Source: an uncultured Prevotella sp. (GTDB taxonomy: Bacteria > Bacteroidota > Bacteroidia > Bacteroidales > Bacteroidaceae). From it: 6,476 nt of DNA. The stretch lies in the NCBI GenBank assembly GCA_900556795.1, contig USQD01000117.1:1-6476 (forward strand), in the 5' to 3' direction. Under the pieces are notes generated by a model. That model worked only from the letters and a program-made list of their open reading frames with translations. It was not told the DNA's origin and ran no database searches. Below, piece after piece: positions 1 through 6,476 of the stretch. The translations under genes were made by a program, and so were the position numbers. How positions within the stretch are numbered: position 1 is the stretch's first letter; the number at the start of each line of letters is the position of its first letter.

Positions 1-26
1 ATAGAGTATTAAAAATATTAAGAGAT

Positions 27-1529
27 ATGAGTGACAGATTATTTATTTTCGACACAACCCTTCGCGATGGCGAGCAGGTTCCTGGATGCCAGTTGAACAC
101 TGTTGAGAAAATTCAGGTGGCTAAGGCACTGGAACAGTTGGGCGTTGATGTCATTGAGGCGGGTTTCCCTATTTCAAGCCCGGGCGACTTCAATTCGGTG
201 GTGGAGATTTCCAAGGCGGTTACATGGCCTACCATCTGTGCGCTGACACGTGCTGTGGAGAAGGATATTGATTGCGCTGCCGAGGCTCTGCAGTATGCCA
301 AGCACAAGAGAATCCATACGGGTATCGGTACCAGCGATAGCCATATTAAATATAAGTTCAATTCCAACCGCGAGGAAATCATCGAGCGTGCCGTGGCTGC
401 TGTCAAGTATGCCAAAAAATATGTAGAGGATGTGGAGTTCTACGCGGAGGATGCAGGTCGTACCGATAATGAATATCTGGCTCGCGTGGTAGAGGCTGTC
501 ATCAAGGCAGGTGCTACTGTTGTCAACATTCCTGATACCACCGGTTACTGTCTGCCAGATGAGTATGGTGCCAAAATCAAGTATCTGATGGATCATGTGG
601 ATGGCATCGAGAATGCATGCATCTCTACTCACTGCCACAACGATCTCGGTATGGCTACTGCCAATACCCTGCAGGGTGTATTGAATGGCGCCCGCCAGGT
701 GGAGGTTACCATCAATGGTATCGGTGAGCGTGCGGGTAATACATCGCTCGAGGAGATTGCCATGATTCTGAAGTGCCACAAGAATATCAATATTGATACC
801 AACATCAATACCACCAAGATTGTTCCTATGTCTCGCATGGTGAGCAGCCTGATGAACATGCCTGTTCAGCCTAACAAGGCGATTGTGGGTCGCAATGCCT
901 TCGCTCATTCTTCCGGTATCCACCAGGATGGCGTGCTGAAGAACGTTCAGACTTATGAAATCATCGACCCTAAGGATGTGGGATTGGATGATAACGCTAT
1001 CGTATTGACAGCCCGTTCGGGTCGTGCAGCCTTGAAGTATCGCCTCCACGTTAACGGCGTGAATGTAGATGACGAGGAGAAGCTCGACAAGATCTACAAG
1101 AAATTCCTCCAGTTGGCTGACAAGAAGAAGGAAGTTACCGACGAGGATGTACTGATGCTCGCTGGTGCTGATTCTGCCGATAAGCATGGTGTTCAGCTCG
1201 ACTGGTTGCAGGTTACCACCGGCAAGGGCGTGAAGAGCGTGGCAAGTATCGGCTTGAACATCGCAGGTCAGAAGTTCGAGGCTGCTTCATCTGGCAATGG
1301 TCCTGTGGACGCTGCCATCCGTGCCCTCAAGAAGGTCATCACCAAGGAGATGAACCTCAAGGAGTTCACTATCCAGGCGATTGACAAGGGTTCAGACGAT
1401 GTGGGTAAGGTTCACATGCAGGTGGAGTACGATGGTCATGTATATTATGGCTTCGGCGCAGATACCGATATCGTGACAGCTTCTGTTGAGGCTTACATCG
1501 ACTGTATCAACAAGTTCAAGGTAAGATAA
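27..1529 (+). CDS. leuA: 2-isopropylmalate synthase (LeuA)
   Basis: Catalyses the first committed step of leucine synthesis in the cytoplasm: 2-ketoisovalerate plus acetyl-CoA gives 2-isopropylmalate (EC 2.3.3.13). The 500-residue protein has an HMGL-like TIM barrel at about residues 5-270. DTTLRDGEQ (9-17) supplies the catalytic Arg13 and metal-binding Asp14, HCHND (202-206) the metal ligands His202 and His204, and NGIGERAGN lies at 230-238. A linker carries HSSGIHQDG (294-302, His299) and Tyr310, then SGRAAL (331-336). The C-terminal LeuA dimer/regulatory domain is at about 385-500, with GNGPVDA at 423-429, so leucine feedback inhibition is expected from the family. The stretches CALTR (71-75) and GIGTSD (99-104) are of isopropylmalate-synthase type, unlike the second synthase in this operon. 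Length is slightly below the E. coli enzyme (523 aa). The ATG sits just before the first barrel strand; no strong Shine-Dalgarno is visible in the 26 nt upstream. First gene of the operon in view. Confidence 0.96.
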   Translation: MSDRLFIFDTTLRDGEQVPGCQLNTVEKIQVAKALEQLGVDVIEAGFPISSPGDFNSVVEISKAVTWPTICALTRAVEKDIDCAAEALQYAKHKRIHTGIGTSDSHIKYKFNSNREEIIERAVAAVKYAKKYVEDVEFYAEDAGRTDNEYLARVVEAVIKAGATVVNIPDTTGYCLPDEYGAKIKYLMDHVDGIENACISTHCHNDLGMATANTLQGVLNGARQVEVTINGIGERAGNTSLEEIAMILKCHKNINIDTNINTTKIVPMSRMVSSLMNMPVQPNKAIVGRNAFAHSSGIHQDGVLKNVQTYEIIDPKDVGLDDNAIVLTARSGRAALKYRLHVNGVNVDDEEKLDKIYKKFLQLADKKKEVTDEDVLMLAGADSADKHGVQLDWLQVTTGKGVKSVASIGLNIAGQKFEAASSGNGPVDAAIRALKKVITKEMNLKEFTIQAIDKGSDDVGKVHMQVEYDGHVYYGFGADTDIVTASVEAYIDCINKFKVR

Positions 1530-1557
1530 AATTAATTCAGATAAATATATAACAAAC

Positions 1558-1561
1558 AGGA
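1558..1561 (+). promoter_or_regulatory. Possible weak ribosome binding site of leuC (AGGA)
   Basis: AGGA lies 4 nt before the leuC ATG, in the 36-nt A/T-rich gap after leuA. This is the only Shine-Dalgarno-like match just upstream of any start in the operon, and the spacing is short. The other starts are preceded by A-rich sequence without a match, which fits the usual Bacteroidota mode of initiation. The match may be chance. Confidence 0.3.
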
Positions 1562-1565
1562 TATT

Positions 1566-2960
1566 ATGAATACATTATTCGACAAGATTTGGGACAAGCA
1601 CGTTGTCCAGATTGTTCCGGACGGTCCTACACAGCTTTACATCGACCGTCTCTACTGTCACGAAGTAACATCACCTCAGGCATTCGCTGGTATGCGAGCA
1701 CGCGGACTCAAGATGTTCCGTCCAGACCAGATTTTCTGTATGCCTGACCACAATACACCAACCCACGATCAGGATAAGCCAATCGAGGATCCTATCTCAA
1801 AGAAGCAGGTAGATACCTTGGCAAAGAACACTGCTGATTTCGGCGTAACTCACTTTGCCATGAACACCAAGGATAATGGTATCATCCACGTAGTAGGTCC
1901 TGAAAAGGGTCTTTCTCTTCCTGGTATGACCATCGTTTGTGGTGACTCTCATACATCTACCCATGGTGCTATGGGTGCCGTAGCCTTCGGTATCGGTACT
2001 TCTGAGGTAGAGATGGTGATGGCTTCACAATGTATTCTCCAGAGCAAGCCAAAGTCTATGCGCATCAGCATCAACGGCAAGCTCGGCAAGGGTGTTACCG
2101 CCAAGGATGTAGCTCTTTATCTGATGAGCCAGCTCACTACATCCGGTGCTACCGGTTACTTCGTTGAGTACAGTGGCGATGTAGTGAAAGATATGTCTAT
2201 GGAAGGTCGTCTCACCCTCTGCAACCTCTCCATCGAGATGGGTGCCCGTGGCGGTTTCGTAGCTCCTGATGAGACCACATTCGAGTACATCAAGGGTCGC
2301 GAATATGCACCTAAGGGTGAAGAGTGGGACAAGGCTGTGGCTTACTGGAAGACCTTGAAGAGTGGCGATGATGCTGTATTCGACAAGGAGTTGACTTTCG
2401 AGGCAAAGGATATCGAACCACGTATCACCTATGGTACCAACCCAGGTATGGGTATCGGCATCACCGAAAGCATCCCAACGCTCGATGAGATTCCAGAGGA
2501 AGAGCAGGCTGGTTTCAAGAAGAGCCTGAACTATATGGGCTTCCAGCCAGGCGAGAAACTCGAGGGTCATCCTATCGATTATGTATTCCTGGGCGCATGT
2601 ACCAACGGTCGTATTGAAGACTTCCGTGCCTTCGCTTCATTGGTTAAAGGAAAGAAGAAGGCAGACGGCGTAACTGCTTGGCTTGTACCAGGTTCTTGGT
2701 TGGTTGATAAACAAATACGTGAAGAGGGAATTGATAAGATTGTTGAGGCAGCCGGCTTCGAAATTCGTCAGCCTGGATGCTCTGCCTGCTTGGCAATGAA
2801 CGATGATAAGATTCCTGCAGGCAAGTACTCAGTAAGTACATCCAACCGTAACTTCGAGGGTCGTCAGGGACCTGGTTCCCGCACCATCCTTGCCAGTCCA
2901 TACGTAGCAGCTGCAGCCGCTATCACTGGTAAGATTACCGACCCAAGAGAGTTTATGTAA
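1566..2960 (+). CDS. leuC: 3-isopropylmalate dehydratase, large subunit (LeuC)
   Basis: Large subunit of isopropylmalate isomerase (EC 4.2.1.33), an aconitase-family enzyme that works as a heterodimer with LeuD and converts 2-isopropylmalate to 3-isopropylmalate through a dehydrated intermediate. The 464-residue length matches the bacterial norm (E. coli 466). The three [4Fe-4S] cysteines are present: Cys345 in FLGACTNGR and Cys405/Cys408 in [10 protein letters not shown]. Other family signatures are MPDHNTPT (59-66), [13 protein letters not shown] (125-137), and [10 protein letters not shown] (426-435) near the end. Where E. coli LeuC reads PGSGPV, this protein reads PGSWLV (375-380), wording I associate with Bacteroidales LeuC. 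It follows leuA by 36 nt and precedes its partner leuD by an unusually long 111-nt gap. The subunits may also process (R)-citramalate made by the downstream synthase. Only 3 of 28 valine codons are GTG by my count, unlike leuA. Confidence 0.97.
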   Translation: MNTLFDKIWDKHVVQIVPDGPTQLYIDRLYCHEVTSPQAFAGMRARGLKMFRPDQIFCMPDHNTPTHDQDKPIEDPISKKQVDTLAKNTADFGVTHFAMNTKDNGIIHVVGPEKGLSLPGMTIVCGDSHTSTHGAMGAVAFGIGTSEVEMVMASQCILQSKPKSMRISINGKLGKGVTAKDVALYLMSQLTTSGATGYFVEYSGDVVKDMSMEGRLTLCNLSIEMGARGGFVAPDETTFEYIKGREYAPKGEEWDKAVAYWKTLKSGDDAVFDKELTFEAKDIEPRITYGTNPGMGIGITESIPTLDEIPEEEQAGFKKSLNYMGFQPGEKLEGHPIDYVFLGACTNGRIEDFRAFASLVKGKKKADGVTAWLVPGSWLVDKQIREEGIDKIVEAAGFEIRQPGCSACLAMNDDKIPAGKYSVSTSNRNFEGRQGPGSRTILASPYVAAAAAITGKITDPREFM

Positions 2961-2963
2961 ATA

Positions 2964-2992
2964 GTGATTAATGATTAGTGATTAGTGATTAG
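2964..2992 (+). repeat. Left arm: four tandem GTGATTA-type heptamers
   Basis: Four head-to-tail copies of GTGATTA, one of them ATGATTA, plus one further base G. It starts 3 nt after the leuC stop codon. Because 7 is not a multiple of 3, the repeated TAG/TAA and TTA triplets put stop codons in all six reading frames within 2962-2984. A short slippage-prone tandem repeat like this may vary in copy number between strains. Confidence 0.85.
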
Positions 2993-3033
2993 TTGGGCTT
3001 CGCCTTATAACTGTCAATCACGATCCAATCAAG

Positions 3034-3061
3034 TAAACACTAAACATTAAAAATTAAACAT
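3034..3061 (+). repeat. Right arm: four tandem TAAACAT-type heptamers
   Basis: Four head-to-tail 7-bp units (TAAACAC, TAAACAT, TAAAAAT, TAAACAT), followed by a degenerate fifth (TACAACA, 3062-3068) that runs up to the leuD start. The reverse complement of a unit, GTGTTTA or ATGTTTA, differs from the left-arm unit GTGATTA by one base. This A-rich sequence also serves as the leuD translation initiation region, so folding of the element would partly bury it. Confidence 0.75.
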
Positions 3062-3071
3062 TACAACAACG

Positions 3072-3662
3072 ATGAAACAGAAATTCAATGTAATTACATC
3101 AAGCTGCATTCCTCTTCCATTGGAGAATGTAGATACAGACCAGATCATACCAGCCCGTTTCCTCAAGGCCATCGATAAAGAGGGTATGGGCGACAACCTC
3201 TTCCGCGACTGGCGCTATAATGCCGACGGAACACCAAAGCCAGACTTCGTGATGAACGACCCATCATATAGTGGTGTCATCCTCGTAGCAGGCAAGAACT
3301 TCGGTTCTGGTTCTTCCCGTGAGCACGCTGCCTGGGCCATCGCAGGCGCTGGCTTCCGTGTAGTCATCAGCTCTTTCTTCGCTGATATCCACAAGAACAA
3401 CGAGTTGAATAACCTCGTATTGCCTGTTGTGGTAAGTGAGGAATTCCTGAAGGAACTCTTCGAGAGCATCGACAAGGATCACAAGACAGGGGTGAAGGTA
3501 GATCTTCCTAACCAGACCGTGACCAACCTTGCTACCGGCAAGAGCGAGCACTTCGAAATCAATGGCTACAAGAAGCACTGCCTCGAGAACGGTTTGGATG
3601 ATGTAGACTTCCTCGTTCAGAACCGCGACAAGGTAGAGGCTTGGGAAGCTAAGAACAAGTAA
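3072..3662 (+). CDS. leuD: 3-isopropylmalate dehydratase, small subunit (LeuD)
   Basis: Small, swivel-domain subunit of isopropylmalate isomerase and obligate partner of LeuC. The 196-residue length is typical of bacterial LeuD. NVDTDQIIPARFL (19-31) is the substrate-loop signature, and GKNFGSGSSREHA (74-86) carries the Ser/Arg-rich loop that contacts the substrate carboxylates in this family. ADIHKNNELNNLVLP (104-118) matches the conserved region usually read as ADIFYNN...GLLP. The start is the first ATG after the heptad element and directly precedes the first β-strand of the domain. There is no Shine-Dalgarno; the upstream sequence is A-rich. LeuC and LeuD are usually tightly linked or overlapping, so the 111-nt repeat-containing gap before this gene is unusual. 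The stop codon is followed after 10 nt by the next gene, so translation of the two is probably coupled. Confidence 0.96.
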   Translation: MKQKFNVITSSCIPLPLENVDTDQIIPARFLKAIDKEGMGDNLFRDWRYNADGTPKPDFVMNDPSYSGVILVAGKNFGSGSSREHAAWAIAGAGFRVVISSFFADIHKNNELNNLVLPVVVSEEFLKELFESIDKDHKTGVKVDLPNQTVTNLATGKSEHFEINGYKKHCLENGLDDVDFLVQNRDKVEAWEAKNK

Positions 3663-3672
3663 TCAAGTAATT

Positions 3673-5271
3673 ATGAACGTTAACGCAAAGAGAGATAATT
3701 CTCGTATCAGGGAGATTGAGATCATGGACAGTACGCTGCGTGACGGCGAGCAGACCAATGGTGTCAGTTTTCTCCCTCACGAGAAATTGATGATAGCAAG
3801 AATGCTGTTGCACGATATCAATGTTGATCGCATTGAGGTGGCTTCAGCACGAGTTTCGGAAGGCGAAAAGGATGCTGTCGCTCGTATTTGCCGTTATGCC
3901 AAGACCATAGGTAAACTGGATTCCGTTGAGGTATTGGGATTCGTGGATAACAACAAGAGCGTGGATTGGATTGCCGAATGCGGCGGTCATGTCATCAACC
4001 TCTTGGCGAAGGGTAGCTACAAGCACTGCACCCAGCAGCTCAAGATGTCGCCTGAGGAGCATCTCGCTCACATCAAGCAGACCATCGACTATGCTTTGAG
4101 CAAGAATTTCACCGTAAATCTCTATCTGGAGGACTGGTCGAGCGGTATGCGCGACAGCCGTGACTATCTCTTCATGATGATGGACGAGCTGGTGAAACTG
4201 CCAATCAAGCGCTTCCTGCTTCCTGATACTTTGGGTATCTTGAACCCATTGCAGTGTGTGGAGTATATGCGCCAGATGGTTCGCCGTTATCCGAACTCTC
4301 ACTTCGATTTCCATGCCCACAACGACTACGATTTGGCAGTAAGCAACTCGCTGGCAGCCGTATTGAGCGGTGCCAAGGGTCTTCACGTTACCGTGAATGG
4401 TTTGGGCGAGCGCTGCGGCAATGCGCCATTGGCGAGCGTTCAGGTGATTCTGAAGGATATGTTTGGGGCAAAGACCAATATCAAGGAAGACCGTCTGAAC
4501 GATATTTCCCGATTGGTTGAAGGATACAGCGGCATCGCCGTGGCTCCGAATACCCCTGTGGTGGGCGATAACGTCTTCACTCAGGTTGCTGGTGTGCATG
4601 CCGATGGCGACAACAAGGACAAGCTTTATTGCAACGACCTTGTGCCTGAGCGTTTCGGAAGACATCGTGAGTATGCACTGGGCAAGAATTCCGGTAAGGC
4701 GAATATCGTACAGAACCTTAACGAGCTGGGCTTGGAGTTGACGCCGGAGCAGACCAAGGCTGTGACCAAGCGTATCACCGAACTCGGCGACCGCAAGGAG
4801 CTGGTAACCCAGGACGACCTGCCATACATCGTGAGCGATGTGCTGAAGCATAGCACACCTGAGGATAAGGTAAAACTGGTCAGTTACATGGTGTCCACTT
4901 CTTATGGTTTGAAGCCTATCGCCAGCGTGAAGGTAGAAATAGAGGGTAAGGAGTATGAAGACCGTAGCTCTGGTGATGGTCAGTATGATGCCTTCGTCAA
5001 GGCGCTTCGCAACATCTACAAGGTGAAGTTAGGCAAGACCTTCCCTACGCTCGACAACTATCAGGTAACCATTCCACCTGGTGGCCGTACCGATGCCCTC
5101 GTTCAGACCGTCATTACCTGGCGTGAAGGCGACCGTATCTGGCGTACCCGAGGTTTGGATGCCGACCAGACAGAGGCTGCTATCAAGGCAACGCTCAAGA
5201 TGCTTAATATGTATGAGGCAGATAAGAGCGATGAACAGCCAGCATCGCCTCGAAATTTTGATATGGAATAA
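3673..5271 (+). CDS. cimA: Second LeuA-family synthase, probable (R)-citramalate synthase (CimA)
   Basis: A 532-residue HMGL-like TIM barrel (about 12-285) with a linker and a C-terminal LeuA regulatory domain (about 390-515). STLRDGEQ (20-27) gives Arg23 and Asp24, HAHND (214-218) the metal ligands His214 and His216, NGLGERCGN lies at 242-250, and GVHADG (307-312) gives His309. Automatic labels usually say 2-isopropylmalate synthase. Against Leptospira interrogans citramalate synthase, recalled from memory, it aligns almost without gaps at offset +7. Leu88, Leu111 and Tyr151 match the pyruvate-pocket residues Leu81, Leu104 and Tyr144, and Glu153 and Tyr319 also match. The likely reaction is pyruvate plus acetyl-CoA to (R)-citramalate (EC 2.3.3.21), which LeuCD and LeuB then convert to 2-ketobutyrate for isoleucine. 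Start: the ATG at 3673, 10 nt after leuD; an internal ATG (Met18) would remove the first barrel strand. Residues 517-532 form a polar tail. Homocitrate synthase is a less likely alternative. Confidence 0.85.
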   Translation: MNVNAKRDNSRIREIEIMDSTLRDGEQTNGVSFLPHEKLMIARMLLHDINVDRIEVASARVSEGEKDAVARICRYAKTIGKLDSVEVLGFVDNNKSVDWIAECGGHVINLLAKGSYKHCTQQLKMSPEEHLAHIKQTIDYALSKNFTVNLYLEDWSSGMRDSRDYLFMMMDELVKLPIKRFLLPDTLGILNPLQCVEYMRQMVRRYPNSHFDFHAHNDYDLAVSNSLAAVLSGAKGLHVTVNGLGERCGNAPLASVQVILKDMFGAKTNIKEDRLNDISRLVEGYSGIAVAPNTPVVGDNVFTQVAGVHADGDNKDKLYCNDLVPERFGRHREYALGKNSGKANIVQNLNELGLELTPEQTKAVTKRITELGDRKELVTQDDLPYIVSDVLKHSTPEDKVKLVSYMVSTSYGLKPIASVKVEIEGKEYEDRSSGDGQYDAFVKALRNIYKVKLGKTFPTLDNYQVTIPPGGRTDALVQTVITWREGDRIWRTRGLDADQTEAAIKATLKMLNMYEADKSDEQPASPRNFDME

Positions 5272-5294
5272 AAACAATTAAAAAATCAGATAAG

Positions 5295-6356
5295 ATGAAA
5301 TTAAACATTGCAGTTCTCGCCGGTGATGGTATCGGACCAGAGATTATGAAGCAGGGCGTAGCAGTTATGCAGGCCATTGCAGAGAAGTTCAACCACGAGT
5401 TTACTTACAATGAGGCTATCTGCGGTGCTCACGCTATCGACGAGGTAGGTGATCCATTCCCAGAGGAGACCTTCAAGACTTGTATGGATGCTGACGCAGT
5501 GCTCTTTGCAGCCGTTGGTGACCCACGTTTCGACAACAACCCTACAGCCAAGGTTCGTCCTGAGCAGGGCTTGCTCGCTATGCGTAAGAAGTTGGGTCTC
5601 TTCGCCAATGTTCGCCCAGTAGCCACATTCGATTGCCTGCTCCACAAGTCACCATTGAAGGATGAACTCCTGAAGGGTGCTGACTTCGTAGTTATCCGCG
5701 AGTTGACTGGCGGTATGTACTTCGGTGAGAAGTATCAGGATAACGATAAGGCATACGATACAGATATCTATACCCGTCCTGAGATTGAGCGCATTCTGAA
5801 GGTTGCTTTCGAGTTTGCCATGAAGCGCAACAAGCACCTGACAGTGGTAGATAAGGCAAACGTATTGGCATCTTCTCGTCTCTGGCGTCAGATTGCCAAG
5901 GAGATGGAGCCACAGTATCCTGAGGTAAACACCGATTATATGTTCATCGATAACGCTTCTATGCGCGTATTGACTGAGCCTACATTCTTCGATGTTATCG
6001 TTACAGAGAATACCTTCGGTGATATCCTTACCGATGAGACCTCTTGCATCACCGGTTCTATGGGCTTGCAGCCATCTAGCTCTCTCGGTGAGCACACACC
6101 ATTGTTCGAGCCTGTTCACGGTTCATGGCCACAGGCAGCTGGCAAGAACCTGGCTAACCCAGTAGCTCAGATTCTTTCTGCAGCCATGTTGCTCGAGCAC
6201 TTCGGTTTGAACGAGGAGGGCGCCTTGATCCGCAAGGCAGTAGATGCTTCTCTTGATGCTAATGTCCGCACTCCTGAGATTCAGGTAGAGGGTGGTGCAC
6301 ATTATGGCACTACAGAGGTTGGCGCATGGATCGTTAACTGGATCAAGAATGCATAA
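5295..6356 (+). CDS. leuB: 3-isopropylmalate dehydrogenase (LeuB)
   Basis: Oxidises and decarboxylates 3-isopropylmalate to 2-ketoisocaproate using NAD+ (EC 1.1.1.85); cytoplasmic, homodimeric in the family. It probably also acts on 3-methylmalate in the citramalate route. The 353-residue length is normal. GDGIGPE is at 10-16. The substrate-binding arginines are Arg97, Arg107 and Arg135 (the last in RELTGG). Tyr142 lies in MYFGE and Lys187 in VVDKANVL. The metal-binding aspartates are Asp219, Asp243 and Asp247, the last two in GDILTDE. The cofactor loop reads [14 protein letters not shown] (272-285) where most LeuB proteins read GSAPDIAGK, so the usual NAD-ribose Asp is Gln280; I recall the same wording in other Bacteroidales. 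It follows the synthase by 23 nt of A-rich sequence without a Shine-Dalgarno, and is the last gene before the terminator. Only 2 of 26 valine codons are GTG by my count. Confidence 0.96.
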   Translation: MKLNIAVLAGDGIGPEIMKQGVAVMQAIAEKFNHEFTYNEAICGAHAIDEVGDPFPEETFKTCMDADAVLFAAVGDPRFDNNPTAKVRPEQGLLAMRKKLGLFANVRPVATFDCLLHKSPLKDELLKGADFVVIRELTGGMYFGEKYQDNDKAYDTDIYTRPEIERILKVAFEFAMKRNKHLTVVDKANVLASSRLWRQIAKEMEPQYPEVNTDYMFIDNASMRVLTEPTFFDVIVTENTFGDILTDETSCITGSMGLQPSSSLGEHTPLFEPVHGSWPQAAGKNLANPVAQILSAAMLLEHFGLNEEGALIRKAVDASLDANVRTPEIQVEGGAHYGTTEVGAWIVNWIKNA

Positions 6357-6384
6357 GTATTAAATGTGAATAATCATATCAAGG

Positions 6385-6422
6385 GCCTTATGGGGAAATC
6401 GTTCCTTCCATAAGGCTTTTTT
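6385..6422 (+). terminator. Rho-independent terminator of the leu operon
   Basis: A perfect 9-bp stem, GCCTTATGG (6385-6393) with CCATAAGGC (6408-6416), is followed directly by six T residues (6417-6422). Inside the loop, GGAA (6394-6397) and TTCC (6402-6405) can pair around an ATCG tetraloop, leaving a TT bulge at 6406-6407. It lies 28 nt past the leuB stop. The reverse strand has no T-run after the stem, so it looks one-directional, ending transcription from leuB. Confidence 0.93.
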
Positions 6423-6476
6423 ATTTTGGTAATTGTTGTTTTTTATCTTGATAGTAGTCATATTTTCCTTTTTTTT

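Larger units (their letters stand above)
2964..3061. repeat. Heptad inverted-repeat element between leuC and leuD (imperfect hairpin)
   Basis: The leuC-leuD gap holds a left array of 7-bp units (2964-2991: GTGATTA, ATGATTA, GTGATTA, GTGATTA) and a right array (3034-3061: TAAACAC, TAAACAT, TAAAAAT, TAAACAT). The right array is the imperfect inverse of the left at the same 7-nt period. Folded in register, 23 of 28 positions pair, counting G·U, with an A·A mismatch recurring once per unit. TTGG (2993-2996) with CCAA (3025-3028) can extend the stem inward, and GGGCTTCGCCT (2995-3005) can form a small competing hairpin at the tip. The element ends 10 nt before the leuD ATG. It could be a dispersed palindromic or MITE-like repeat, an mRNA-stabilising structure, or a brake on leuD translation. 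The sequence shows the structure but not the role. Confidence 0.75.

Noticed and set aside
1..26. Possible promoter or leader attenuator of the operon.
   Set aside because: Only 26 A/T-rich bases precede the leuA start, with no hairpin, leader peptide or promoter element that can be identified; the control region lies outside the window.
174..1187. Long reverse-strand open frame (337 codons) opposite leuA.
   Set aside because: It is antisense to a gene with full family motifs, has no recognisable domains, and is a by-product of the codon pattern of leuA. The similar long reverse frames opposite leuC (2025-2570), cimA (3844-4851) and leuB (5649-6119) are rejected for the same reason.
2995..3005. 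GGGCTTCGCCT as an intrinsic terminator between leuC and leuD.
   Set aside because: The stem is only 3-4 bp with a 3-nt loop and no T-run follows it, so it cannot act as a standard terminator on its own.
3006..3013. TATAACTG in the leuC-leuD gap as a Bacteroidota -7 box (TAnnTTTG) for an internal leuD promoter.
   Set aside because: Two of the key T positions do not match, and there is no TTTG-like -33 element at the right distance upstream.
3724..5271. Internal start (Met18) for the second synthase.
   Set aside because: It begins immediately at the catalytic STLRDGEQ strand and would remove the first β-strand residues; the upstream ATG fits the leuD spacing and the longer family N-terminus.
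6360..6461. A 33-codon reverse-strand ORF starting ATG at 6461, with AAGGA-like sequence just upstream of it.
   Set aside because: It reads straight through the leuB terminator hairpin, is Lys/Asn-rich as expected from translating A-rich DNA, and resembles no family I know. The apparent Shine-Dalgarno is part of a poly-T tract read in reverse.

Overview
The window is one complete branched-chain amino acid operon, all on the + strand, in the order leuA – leuC – leuD – cimA-like – leuB, closed by a rho-independent terminator. It suggests a Bacteroidales bacterium, most likely a Prevotella/Segatella-type gut species. This rests on protein wording that looks like Bacteroides/Prevotella orthologues as I remember them, on A/T-rich gaps with almost no Shine-Dalgarno sequences, and on the gene order. 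No database search was possible, so the genus is an inference.

Layout: 1-26 is the tail of the leuA leader; the promoter lies outside the window. leuA (27-1529) encodes 2-isopropylmalate synthase. After a 36-nt gap, leuC (1566-2960) encodes the [4Fe-4S] large subunit of isopropylmalate isomerase. A 111-nt gap follows, holding two arrays of 7-bp repeats in inverted orientation that can fold into a long hairpin. leuD (3072-3662) encodes the small isomerase subunit. After 10 nt comes a second LeuA-family synthase (3673-5271), whose substrate-pocket and allosteric residues match (R)-citramalate synthase, not isopropylmalate synthase. After 23 nt comes leuB (5295-6356), 3-isopropylmalate dehydrogenase. 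The terminator lies at 6385-6422, and 6423-6476 is T-rich with no supported feature.

How the genes work together: LeuA condenses 2-ketoisovalerate with acetyl-CoA, LeuCD isomerises the product and LeuB oxidatively decarboxylates it to 2-ketoisocaproate, the leucine precursor. If the second synthase is CimA, it condenses pyruvate with acetyl-CoA to (R)-citramalate. The same LeuCD and LeuB then convert this to 2-ketobutyrate, an isoleucine precursor made without threonine deaminase. The operon would then feed both leucine and isoleucine through three shared enzymes. Codon use fits this split: the two synthases use GTG for valine freely, while leuC, leuD and leuB mostly avoid it.

I see no phage, defence, CRISPR, tRNA or transposase content. 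The coding content is ordinary metabolism. The least explained features are the heptad inverted-repeat element between leuC and leuD and the identity of the second synthase.
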